DNA of 64,000 nucleotides, taken from assembly GCF_000423225.1 (NCBI RefSeq), contig NZ_KE383991.1, positions 1,312,217-1,376,216 of the forward strand. The letters are read 5' to 3'. The position numbers and the translations under genes are program-made. The notes under the pieces are model-generated. The model saw nothing but the letters and a program-made list of their open reading frames with translations, was not told the origin of the DNA and made no database searches. Of this stretch, positions 42,615-50,070 are shown in pieces (position 1 is the first letter of the stretch; every line of letters starts with the position of its first letter). This stretch comes from Kaistia adipata DSM 17808. Its GTDB lineage: Bacteria > Pseudomonadota > Alphaproteobacteria > Rhizobiales > Kaistiaceae.

Positions 42615-43004
42615 TCAGGGCGCGAGCTCGATCCGGCGCACGACGGCGCCCGTGCCGACGTCGACGACGACGATGCGCGTCGCGCCGGATACCTCGATGG
42701 TCAGCGCCAGAAGGCTGCCGTCGAGCGCCGTCGAGACGATGCGCGCGCCCTCCGGCAGCACGTTGGCGATGGCAACGTCCTCGGCGCCCGTCGGCAGAGC
42801 GGACTTGCTTCGGTCGGGAGCGATCTTGTACATGACGGCGAACAGCACGGCGAGAAAGCCGACCAGGACCGTCGTGCCCGAAACCAGGATCAACCGCCGC
42901 AGTTTCAGCCGGACGCGCTCCATCGCGGGATCGAGCGGCGCGTCGTCCTGATGTGGCGACGGATCGGGCGCGTTCTGGGTCGAAGAGGAAGAAGTATTAG
43001 CCAT
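42615..43004 (-). CDS. Small single-pass membrane protein (DUF6476-like)
   Basis: 129 residues. Ser/Pro/Asp-rich N-terminus, a basic MERVRLKLRRL stretch, one membrane helix (about residues 38-60, LILVSGTTVLVGFLAVLFAVMY), then a C-terminal domain of short beta strands (ARIVSTALDGSLLALTIEV, TRIVVVDVGTGAVVRRIEL). Topology suggests a cytoplasmic N-tail and periplasmic C-domain. I recall this type as DUF6476 beside rluD and rpoH in Rhizobiales; the family name is from memory. Its start codon shares two bases with the rluD-type start on the other strand. Confidence 0.72.
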   Translation of the reverse strand: MANTSSSSTQNAPDPSPHQDDAPLDPAMERVRLKLRRLILVSGTTVLVGFLAVLFAVMYKIAPDRSKSALPTGAEDVAIANVLPEGARIVSTALDGSLLALTIEVSGATRIVVVDVGTGAVVRRIELAP

Positions 43005-44013
43005 GGACCAGTTTCCGGATGACGGCGAGGAAATCGTCGACCTCGTGGTCGAACCGGACGCGGCAGGCCGACGCCTCGATGCCTATCTGGCCGCCGCGAT
43101 CGCCGATCTGTCCCGCAGCCGCCTCAAATCCCTGATCGAGGCCGGTCACGTCTCGATCGGCGGCGCGACCATAATGGAGGCCAAAAAGGCGGTCAACGCG
43201 GGCGACGTCATCCGCGTCGCCGTGCCGCCGGCCGTGCCGGCCGAGCCCGAGGGCGAGCCGATTCCGCTCGACGTCGTCTATGAGGACGACGACTTGCTGG
43301 TGATCGACAAGCAGGCCGGCCTGGTGGTGCATCCCGCCGCCGGCAACTGGAGCGGCACGCTGGTCAACGCGCTGATCGCCCATTGCGGCGACAGCCTGTC
43401 CGGCATTGGCGGCGTGCGCCGCCCGGGCATCGTGCACCGGCTCGACAAGGATACCACCGGCCTGATGGTCGTCGCCAAGAACGACCGCGCCCACAAGGGA
43501 CTGGCCAAGCAGTTCGCCGACCATGGCCGTACCGGGCCGCTGGAGCGCGGCTATCGCGCCATCGTCTGGGGCGTGCCGGCCCTGCCCTATGGCATGGTCG
43601 ATGCGCCGATCGGTCGCTCGCCGACCAGCCGACTGAAGATGGCCATCCTGAAGACCGGCGGCAAGGAAGCGATCACCCACTACACGCTCGAACAGCGCTT
43701 CGGCGACCCTTCGGCGCCGATCGCCAGCCTGCTCGACCTGCGGCTCGAGACGGGCCGCACGCACCAGATCCGCGTCCACATGGCCGCCATGGGCCTGCCG
43801 CTGATCGGCGACCAGGAGTATGGCAAGGGCTTCCTGACCAAGGCGGCGCGCCTGCCGGAGCCGGCCCGCAGCGTGGTGTCGCGCTTCCATCGCCAGGCGC
43901 TGCATGCCTGGCTGCTCGGCTTCGAGCATCCGGTCACGGGCGAGACGCTGCGCTTCGAATCGGAGCCGCCGGCGGATCTGGCGGAACTGATCGAGACATT
44001 CAACGCTCTGTGA
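43003..44013 (+). CDS. rluD: RluA-family 23S rRNA pseudouridine synthase (RluD-type)
   Basis: 336 residues. N-terminal S4 RNA-binding domain (about residues 20-75, RRLDAYLAAAIADLSRSRLKSLIEAG), then the pseudouridine synthase domain with catalytic Asp148 in PGIVHRLDKDTTGLMVVAK, and the LRLETGRTHQIRVHMAAMGLPLIGD motif. RluD makes pseudouridines in helix 69 of 23S rRNA; RluC is the alternative, but the S4 domain and length fit RluD. The ATG at 43003 overlaps the opposite gene's start codon, and a GAGGAAG ribosome site lies inside that gene. rpoH follows 123 bp later. Confidence 0.9.
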   Translation: MDQFPDDGEEIVDLVVEPDAAGRRLDAYLAAAIADLSRSRLKSLIEAGHVSIGGATIMEAKKAVNAGDVIRVAVPPAVPAEPEGEPIPLDVVYEDDDLLVIDKQAGLVVHPAAGNWSGTLVNALIAHCGDSLSGIGGVRRPGIVHRLDKDTTGLMVVAKNDRAHKGLAKQFADHGRTGPLERGYRAIVWGVPALPYGMVDAPIGRSPTSRLKMAILKTGGKEAITHYTLEQRFGDPSAPIASLLDLRLETGRTHQIRVHMAAMGLPLIGDQEYGKGFLTKAARLPEPARSVVSRFHRQALHAWLLGFEHPVTGETLRFESEPPADLAELIETFNAL

Positions 44014-44035
44014 ACCGAAACCGCACGCCGCGGTC

Positions 44036-44066
44036 CTGTTAAACCTGTATTTCGTGCCTATATATC
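44036..44066 (+). promoter_or_regulatory. Putative rpoH promoter
   Basis: A TATATATCC string at 44059-44067 in GC-rich DNA, with CTGTTA at 44036-44041 about 18 bp upstream, lies 70-100 bp before the rpoH start. It could be a housekeeping or heat-shock-type promoter; the boxes match neither consensus well. Confidence 0.3.
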
Positions 44067-44136
44067 CTCATGCGGGCCAGAGTGGCCGCGATCGGCGCTG
44101 GCTTTCGGGGAGCGCCGACAAGAACGGAGGGGGCAC

Positions 44137-45054
44137 ATGGCTGCCAGAGCAAGTCTTCCTGTCATCGCGTCCGGCGAAGCCGGACTCTCTCGCTATCTCG
44201 ACGATATCCGGCGCTTTCCCATGCTCGCGCCGGATGAAGAGTACATGCTTGCCAAAGCATATAAGGAGCATGACGACCGCAGCGCCGCGCACAAGCTGGT
44301 GACGAGCCATCTGCGCCTCGTGGCGAAGATCGCCATGGGCTATCGCGGCTATGGCCTGCCGATCGGCGAGGTGATCTCCGAGGGCAATGTCGGCCTGATG
44401 CAGGCGGTGAAGCGGTTCGAGCCCGAAAAGGGCTTCCGCCTCGCGACCTATGCGATGTGGTGGATCAAGGCCTCGATCCAGGAGTACATCCTGCGCTCGT
44501 GGAGCCTGGTCAAGATGGGCACGACCGCCAACCAGAAGCGTCTGTTCTTCAATCTGCGCAAGATGAAGAGCCAGATCCAGGCGCTCGAGGAAGGCGATCT
44601 GAAGCCGCACCAGGTCGAGCAGATCGCCACCAAGCTCGGCGTCACCACCGAGGACGTCATCTCGATGAACCGCCGTCTCGGCGGCGACGCCTCGCTGAAC
44701 GCGCCGCTGCGCGCCGACGCCGAGGGCGGCGAGTGGCAGGACTGGCTGGTCGACGACAGCGACAACCAGGAAACCATCCTCGCCGACCAGGAAGAGGCCG
44801 ACAACCGCCGCAAGCTGCTGCGCGACGCGATGGACGTGCTGAACGAGCGCGAACGCCGCATCTTCGAGGCGCGCCGTCTCGCCGACGACCCGATGACGCT
44901 GGAGGAGCTCTCCGCCGAATTCGGCGTCAGCCGCGAGCGCGTCCGCCAGATCGAGGTGCGCGCGTTCGAGAAGGTGCAGAAGGCCGTGCGCCGCGGGGCG
45001 CGCGACCTCGAGCGCGGCCATGGCGACGATGAATTGCTGACCAGCGACGCCTGA
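44137..45054 (+). CDS. rpoH: RNA polymerase sigma-32 factor RpoH
   Basis: 305 residues; start MAARASLPVIASGEAGLSRYL, typical of alphaproteobacterial RpoH. Sigma region 2 (SHLRLVAKIAMGYRGYGLPIGEVISEGNVGLMQAV, then FEPEKGFRLATYAMWWIKASIQEYI), the RpoH box NQKRLFFNLRKMK that separates heat-shock from vegetative sigma factors, and region 4 (LNERERRIFEARRL, LSAEFGVSRERVRQIEVRAF) are all seen. It directs heat-shock gene transcription. Many Rhizobiales carry two rpoH genes; which paralogue this is cannot be settled here. Linkage with rluD is common. Confidence 0.96.
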   Translation: MAARASLPVIASGEAGLSRYLDDIRRFPMLAPDEEYMLAKAYKEHDDRSAAHKLVTSHLRLVAKIAMGYRGYGLPIGEVISEGNVGLMQAVKRFEPEKGFRLATYAMWWIKASIQEYILRSWSLVKMGTTANQKRLFFNLRKMKSQIQALEEGDLKPHQVEQIATKLGVTTEDVISMNRRLGGDASLNAPLRADAEGGEWQDWLVDDSDNQETILADQEEADNRRKLLRDAMDVLNERERRIFEARRLADDPMTLEELSAEFGVSRERVRQIEVRAFEKVQKAVRRGARDLERGHGDDELLTSDA

Positions 45055-45235
45055 GCGCGGGCCAGGATAGCGGTCCGTTTCGACCGCCGAGCCCGCTCGC
45101 GCCAGAATATTTCACATCTCTTTCGCAGCGAACCTATTGCGAAGGTCGCCCCTATGTTGTATCCGGCGATAGGGCATTCCGTCGCGTAAATCACGAATGC
45201 CGTCATAGCTCATCATCATGGGTTAGAGGTTCGGC

Positions 45236-47092
45236 ATGGCGCGCCCGCGTCGTCGTCTGACAGTGATCGCCGCTCTGGACGTGGTCGGTTATTCCGAGCT
45301 CATCCAGCGTGACGAGCTGGGCGCGATCCGGGAGATGCGCGCGATCTACCGCACGCTGGTCCGTCCCAACCTTTCCCGCTACGGCGCCCACATCATCAAG
45401 ACGATGGGTGACGGCGGCCTGATCGAGTTTCCGAGCGTGCTCGACGCGGTCGAGTGGACCATGGCCTTCCAGAACGCCATGGCCGCCCGCAACGCGGCGC
45501 GCAACCGGGCCCCGGTCGAGGTCCGCGCCGCCATCGTGCTGGCCGACATCATCCTGACGGACGATGACCGCTTCGGCGCCGCGATCGGCTTCGCGATGCG
45601 CATGCAGACGGCGGCCCCTCCCGGCGGCATCGCCATCACCCATTCCGTCCGCTGGCAGCTGCTCGGCGAACCGGCGGCGGCCTTCCGCCCGGCCGGCTTC
45701 CTGCACCTGCGCAGCATCCCCTACCCGGTCGAGGCCTGGTTCTGGATGCCGGCCGGCAAGACCATGCCGAATCTGGCGCCGACGCCAGGACAGATGCTGA
45801 CGCCCGAGACGCTGGGCGGGTCGCGGCAGCGGGCACAGACGCCCGACCTCCGCCCCCTTGCCGTGGTGCTGCCGTTCGACGACCTCTCGCCGGGGCGCGA
45901 CCAGGAGAGCTTTGCCGATGGCGTCGTCGAGGAGATGACGGCGACGCTGTCGCGCGTGCGCGACATCCGCGTCATCGCCCGCAACTCCGCCTTCACCTAC
46001 AAGAACAAGCCGACCGACGTGCGCGCCCTCGCGCGCGATCTCGGCGTGCGCTACGTCATCGAGGGCAGCGTCCGCAAGGCCGGCGACACGCTGCGCGTCA
46101 CCGCGCAGCTGGTCGAGGCCGAGACGGGGGCGCATCTGTGGTCCGGCCGCAAGGACGGCACGGTCCACGACCCGCTCACCCTGCAGGACGATGTCGCGAC
46201 GTTGGTCGCCGGCGCGCTTCGGCCGGCCGTCCGTGACGCCGAAATCGACCGCGCCCGGCGCAAGGCCGCCGATTCGCTCCGCACGCACGACCTCGTCCTC
46301 AAGGCCATGCCGCATTTCTGGGCGCACCGGCGCGAGGACAACGCCGCGGCGCTGACGCTGCTCGAGCAGGCGCTCGCCTCGGACCCGCATTCCGGCGTGG
46401 CGCTTAGCCTCAAGGCCTGGTGCCTGAGCCAGCAGATCACCTATCTCTGGTCGGACGATCCGGTGCGCGACCGCACCCTCGCGCTCGCGCTCGCCGAACA
46501 GGCCGCCGAGACGGGCGAGGCCGACCCGCTGGTGATGACGGCGATCGGCGCGACCTTCTCGATCCTGATGACCGACCAGACGCGCGCCCTCGTCTATATC
46601 GACCGCGCCATCGCGCTCGACTCGACCTTTGCCTGGGCCTGGACCCGGCTCGGCTATGCCAGGGCCTATTCCGGCCAGCCCGAGGAAGGCATCGCGAGCT
46701 TCGAGAAGGCGATTGTCCTCAGCCCCGAGGATCCGATCCAGTTCAATGCCTATGCCGGGATCGCGACCTGCCATTTCCTGCTCGGCCAATATGCCGAGGC
46801 GGCGCATTTCGCCGGGCGCGCGCTGCATGGCCGGCCCGGCATGGTCTGGGCCTACCGACTTCTGGCGACGTCTGCGGCGCTCGCCGGCCAGACCACGCAG
46901 GCCCGCGGCGCCGTGCGGCGGCTCCTGGCCGAGAACCCGGACCTCACCATCGGCGGCATCGCCGCGGGCATCAAGAACCTCGCCGGTCCGCAGCTGGAGC
47001 TTTATCTCGAGGGCCTGCGCCTCGCCGGGCTTCCCGACGATCTGGACACCACGCCGCCGATGCAGACCGAGATCGCCGACACGCCGGCCTGA
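45236..47092 (+). CDS. Class III adenylate cyclase-like / TolB-N / TPR fusion protein
   Basis: 618 residues. Residues 8-140 form a class III cyclase domain: metal Asp15 in AALDVVGYSEL, Lys55 and Asp59 in IIKTMGDGGL, and Arg122. The usual Asn of the GVNVAAR-type helix is absent (GAAIGFAMRM, Gly118), so transition-state stabilisation may be impaired. Residues 205-320 match the TolB N-terminal-like domain (AVVLPFDDLSPGRDQESFADGVVEEM), and 330-600 hold TPR-like helical repeats (AWTRLGYARAYSGQPEEGI). Such three-part proteins are frequent in Rhizobiales. No transmembrane helix or signal peptide. It may make cAMP or act as a nucleotide sensor. Confidence 0.85.
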   Translation: MARPRRRLTVIAALDVVGYSELIQRDELGAIREMRAIYRTLVRPNLSRYGAHIIKTMGDGGLIEFPSVLDAVEWTMAFQNAMAARNAARNRAPVEVRAAIVLADIILTDDDRFGAAIGFAMRMQTAAPPGGIAITHSVRWQLLGEPAAAFRPAGFLHLRSIPYPVEAWFWMPAGKTMPNLAPTPGQMLTPETLGGSRQRAQTPDLRPLAVVLPFDDLSPGRDQESFADGVVEEMTATLSRVRDIRVIARNSAFTYKNKPTDVRALARDLGVRYVIEGSVRKAGDTLRVTAQLVEAETGAHLWSGRKDGTVHDPLTLQDDVATLVAGALRPAVRDAEIDRARRKAADSLRTHDLVLKAMPHFWAHRREDNAAALTLLEQALASDPHSGVALSLKAWCLSQQITYLWSDDPVRDRTLALALAEQAAETGEADPLVMTAIGATFSILMTDQTRALVYIDRAIALDSTFAWAWTRLGYARAYSGQPEEGIASFEKAIVLSPEDPIQFNAYAGIATCHFLLGQYAEAAHFAGRALHGRPGMVWAYRLLATSAALAGQTTQARGAVRRLLAENPDLTIGGIAAGIKNLAGPQLELYLEGLRLAGLPDDLDTTPPMQTEIADTPA

Positions 47093-47095
47093 GAC

Positions 47096-47123
47096 CCCGG
47101 CCACCCGCGTGCGGATGGCCGGG
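47096..47123. terminator. Hairpin between convergent cyclase and thiY-like genes
   Basis: CCCGGCCA (47096-47103) and TGGCCGGG (47116-47123) form a perfect 8-bp stem in the 43-bp gap between two convergent stop codons. There is no clear T-run, so the terminator call is moderate. Confidence 0.5.
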
Positions 47124-47135
47124 TGTCCCGTTTCG

Positions 47136-48080
47136 TCAGCGCGGCGCGATCGCGTAGCTGTCGACCGGCGGAATCGTGTCGATCAGCCCCTTCTCCTTCA
47201 TGAACGCCGCGAAGCGCTCGTAGCGGCCGACGTCGAGCGCGGCGGGCCGCTTGGCGAAGCGCGGCAGCGTGGCGCGGAAGGAATCGCGGTTCAGCTGGTC
47301 GTCGAGCTCGCGGTGCGACTTGACGAACACCTCCTGCGCCTCGTCCGGATGGTTGGTCAGGTAGATCGTCGCCTCCTCGACCGCGGCGAGGAAGCGCGGC
47401 AGGCGCGGATCGTCGCGCAGGGCGTTCCGCGTCACATAGATCAGCTCGTCATAGGCCGGGACGCCATGCTCCTCGAGGAAGAAGGCCTTGCCGGGCTTGC
47501 CCTCGAGGCGGAGGCTGATCAGCTCGACATTGCGGTAGCCGTCGATGATCGCGTCGACCTGGCCCGACATCAGCGAGGTCGACAGGTTGAAGTTGACGTT
47601 GACCATCTCGACGTCCTTCTCGCTCAGGCCGACCGAGGCGAGGACCGTGCCGATATAAGCGTTCTGCAGGCTGGCGACCGAATAGCCGATCTTCTTGCCC
47701 TTGAGGTCGGCGAGTTCCTTCACCGGCCCGTCCTGGAGGACGATCAGCGCGTTGAGCGGCGTCTCGATCAGCGTGCCGATCCGGGTCAGCGGCAAGCCTT
47801 GCTTCACCTGCAGCATCAGGTCGGGCTGGTAGGTGATGGCGATGTCGGCCTGGCCGGCGGCGACCAGCCGCGGCGGCGCGCTGGCATCGGCCGGCGCGAT
47901 CATCTCGACATCGAGGCCATGCTTCGCGAAGATCCCCTTCTCCTGGGCGATCACCAGCGGCGCATGGTCGGGGTTGTAGAACCAGTCGAGCAGCAGGGTG
48001 AGCTTGTCGGCCGCCTGGGCCGGAGCGATCGAGAGGGCGGCTGCCAGGCCGAGGGCCGCCAGTCGCGTACCGAGTTTCAT
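47136..48080 (-). CDS. thiY: Thiamine-precursor (HMP-type) ABC transporter substrate-binding protein
   Basis: 314 residues; ATG at 48080 with AAAGGA upstream. Signal peptide residues 1-24 (SIAPAQA). NMT1/THI5-like fold: LTLLLDWFYNPDHAPLVIAQEKGIF, the pattern of proteins binding hydroxymethylpyrimidine or formylamino-HMP; also AGQADIAITYQPDLMLQ and IGYSVASLQNAYIGTVLASVG. The TPP riboswitch at the head of the unit makes a thiamine-precursor role firm. It follows the permease gene by 28 bp. No ATPase gene is seen downstream; the next gene is convergent. Confidence 0.88.
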   Translation of the reverse strand: MKLGTRLAALGLAAALSIAPAQAADKLTLLLDWFYNPDHAPLVIAQEKGIFAKHGLDVEMIAPADASAPPRLVAAGQADIAITYQPDLMLQVKQGLPLTRIGTLIETPLNALIVLQDGPVKELADLKGKKIGYSVASLQNAYIGTVLASVGLSEKDVEMVNVNFNLSTSLMSGQVDAIIDGYRNVELISLRLEGKPGKAFFLEEHGVPAYDELIYVTRNALRDDPRLPRFLAAVEEATIYLTNHPDEAQEVFVKSHRELDDQLNRDSFRATLPRFAKRPAALDVGRYERFAAFMKEKGLIDTIPPVDSYAIAPR

Positions 48081-48108
48081 GGCTGCGTTTCCTTTGCAGT
48101 TTCTGGTT

Positions 48109-48906
48109 TCAGGAAAGGGTTTCCGGCGCCCAGGGGGCGATCCGGCGTGTGGCGAAATCGACGGCGGCGCGGACCAGCACGGCCATGGCGGCGAGCAGCA
48201 CCAGCGCGGCGAACATGACGTCGGTCTGGGCGCGGCCATTCGCCATCAGCATGGCGTAGCCGAGGCCGGACGAGGCGCCGACCCACTCGCCGATCAGCGC
48301 GCCGACCGGCGCATAGACGGCGGCGACGCGGAGACCCGAGGCCAGCGCCGGCAGCGCATAGGGCACGCGGAGATAGAGGATTTCCTGCCAGCGCCGCGCC
48401 CGGTAGAGGCGGCCGAGATCGACGAGGCCGGCATCGGTTCGCGTCAGGCCATCGTGGAAGGCGGAGGCGACGGGAAAGAAGATGGCGATCGTCGCCATGA
48501 CGATCTTCGAGCCGATGCCGAAGCCGAACCAGAGCACCAGGAGCGGTGCGATGGCAAAGACGGGAAAGGCCTGGGTGACGATCAGGAGCGGCATCAGGAT
48601 GCGGCGGATCGCCGGGACGAACACCATCACCAGCGCCAGCGCGATGCCGGCGAGCGCGCCGGTGAACAGCCCGGCCACGGTCTCGATCAGGGTGGTGACG
48701 GCATCGCGCCGCCAGAGGTCCGGCCGCTCGACCAGCGCCCGCCAGACGCGCGAAGGCGGCGGCAGCATGAAGGGCGGCGGCGCGAAGATCAGGATCACCG
48801 CCTGCCAGACGGCGAGAACCGCCACGGCGACGACGAACGCCCGCACCAGGCCGTCCAGCCAAACTCTCCGTCGATCGGGCGTATCGAACTCTGCCCTTGC
48901 CACCAT
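48109..48906 (-). CDS. thiX: Thiamine-precursor ABC transporter permease
   Basis: 265 residues; ATG at 48906 with GGAGGAG ten bases upstream. Binding-protein-dependent permease (SsuC/ThiX-like) with about six membrane segments. The cytoplasmic EAA-type loop is seen in LYRARRWQEILYLRVPYALPALASGLRVA. It is the first gene after the TPP riboswitch and precedes thiY. Energy coupling needs an ATPase (ThiZ-like) that is not encoded here. Confidence 0.87.
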   Translation of the reverse strand: MVARAEFDTPDRRRVWLDGLVRAFVVAVAVLAVWQAVILIFAPPPFMLPPPSRVWRALVERPDLWRRDAVTTLIETVAGLFTGALAGIALALVMVFVPAIRRILMPLLIVTQAFPVFAIAPLLVLWFGFGIGSKIVMATIAIFFPVASAFHDGLTRTDAGLVDLGRLYRARRWQEILYLRVPYALPALASGLRVAAVYAPVGALIGEWVGASSGLGYAMLMANGRAQTDVMFAALVLLAAMAVLVRAAVDFATRRIAPWAPETLS

Positions 48907-48980
48907 GGCGCAGCCGCTCCTCCGGACTACGGACGAGACATGCCTATGGCGTAGAACGAGGTGACGACTTGAACCAGCTT

Positions 48981-49064
48981 CCCGTCCCTTCGCCGGCATG
49001 ACCCGGATCAGGTTCGAAGGGTTCGGCCCCTGGCCATCTCAGCTCGCGTCAGCGAACACCCCTC
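48981..49064 (-). promoter_or_regulatory. TPP riboswitch (THI box)
   Basis: On the minus strand the conserved order is complete: GGGGTG start, CTGAGAT (pyrimidine-sensor arm), AACCCTTCGAACCTGATCCGG, GGTCATGCCGGCG, then AAGGGA. CTGAGA and CCTGATC are the thiamine pyrophosphate-binding elements. It lies 75 bp upstream of the permease start, where ligand binding would sequester the ribosome site or stop transcription, shutting down precursor import when TPP is plentiful. Confidence 0.95.
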
Positions 49065-49124
49065 GGAATGGCGCGAGGATGGCCGAGGACGACCGCCGGG
49101 GCAAGAGCCCTGCGGACAGAGCAG

Positions 49125-50042
49125 CTATGCAGTGTGGAGAAGTGGCGTCGGCCCGAGATGGACGCGCAAGGCAGCCGGCCGACACGCGATGCGGAAAGCC
49201 CGCGCCTTCACCGGCTCGCCGTCGAGATTGACGGAAAGCTCCTCGTCCGACTCGAACTCGAACCAGGGCGAGCGCGCCGTCACCTGCAGGTTGGGAACCG
49301 CCGCCGCGCCCTGACGGAACAGCTGCGACACCGCGTCGAGGCGAGCCTCCCCGACGAGCTCCGGCAGGATCATCAGGTCGAGCGCGCCATCGTCGAGCCG
49401 CGCCTCGGGGCAGAGCACGATGCCGCCGCCCGCCTGGCGTCCATTGCCGATGGCGAGCGCCACGAAGCTGCCTTCCCAGTGGAAGCCCTCGCCGCGGATC
49501 CGGCCGTGGCTGGTGCCGAGCTCGCGGAAGCGCGCCACGCCCGTCACGACATAGGCGAGGCCGCCCAGCCGCCGCTTCAGTTCCGGATCGGTCTCGACGG
49601 TGACGCGCGATCCGAAGCCGCCCGACACCAGATTGACGAAGACGCGGCCGTTCAGCGTACCGATGTCGATCGCGCGGGCCGGCGTGGTGGTGACGAGGCG
49701 GAGGCAGGCGGCGAGATCGTCGACGGGCAGGCCGTTCGAGCGGGCGAAGTCATTGGCCGTACCGAGCGGCAGGATGCCGAAGCTGCAGGTATCCGGCGGA
49801 CCGGCCGCCAGCGCCAGCGCGAACACCTCGTTGACGGTGCCATCGCCGCCACCGGCCACGATCGCATCGACCAGGCCCCGCCTGGCCTCGGCGACCGCCT
49901 CGGCGGCGAAGCGACCGGCATCGCCCGCCTCCCACGTCACCCGAACCGAGATCTCGTGGCCATCGGCGCGGACGGCGCGAACCGCGGCGCGGACGCGGGG
50001 CTCGCGCGCCGCCTTGCCATGCAGGATGAGCCTCAGCTTCAT
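49125..50042 (-). CDS. YegS/DAGK-type lipid kinase
   Basis: 305 residues; ATG at 50042 preceded by GAGGCAGGGTG (a GTG two codons upstream is possible). Diacylglycerol-kinase catalytic domain: VDAIVAGGGDGTVNEVFALAL is the nucleotide-binding GGGDGT motif, then GILPLGTANDFARSNGLP and, in the C-terminal beta-sandwich, ARLDDGALDLMILPEL and ELSVNLDGEPV. YegS proteins phosphorylate lipids such as phosphatidylglycerol or diacylglycerol; the substrate is not known here. It lies between the riboswitch and a proline-rich membrane protein gene. Confidence 0.9.
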   Translation of the reverse strand: MKLRLILHGKAAREPRVRAAVRAVRADGHEISVRVTWEAGDAGRFAAEAVAEARRGLVDAIVAGGGDGTVNEVFALALAAGPPDTCSFGILPLGTANDFARSNGLPVDDLAACLRLVTTTPARAIDIGTLNGRVFVNLVSGGFGSRVTVETDPELKRRLGGLAYVVTGVARFRELGTSHGRIRGEGFHWEGSFVALAIGNGRQAGGGIVLCPEARLDDGALDLMILPELVGEARLDAVSQLFRQGAAAVPNLQVTARSPWFEFESDEELSVNLDGEPVKARAFRIACRPAALRVHLGPTPLLHTA

Positions 50043-50070
50043 GGTCACCCTGCCTCGGCTTGAAACCGCG

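Noticed and set aside
45203-47104. 633-codon minus-strand frame opposite the cyclase fusion gene
   Set aside because: Antisense to a protein with clear cyclase, TolB and TPR parts; no domains in the frame itself.
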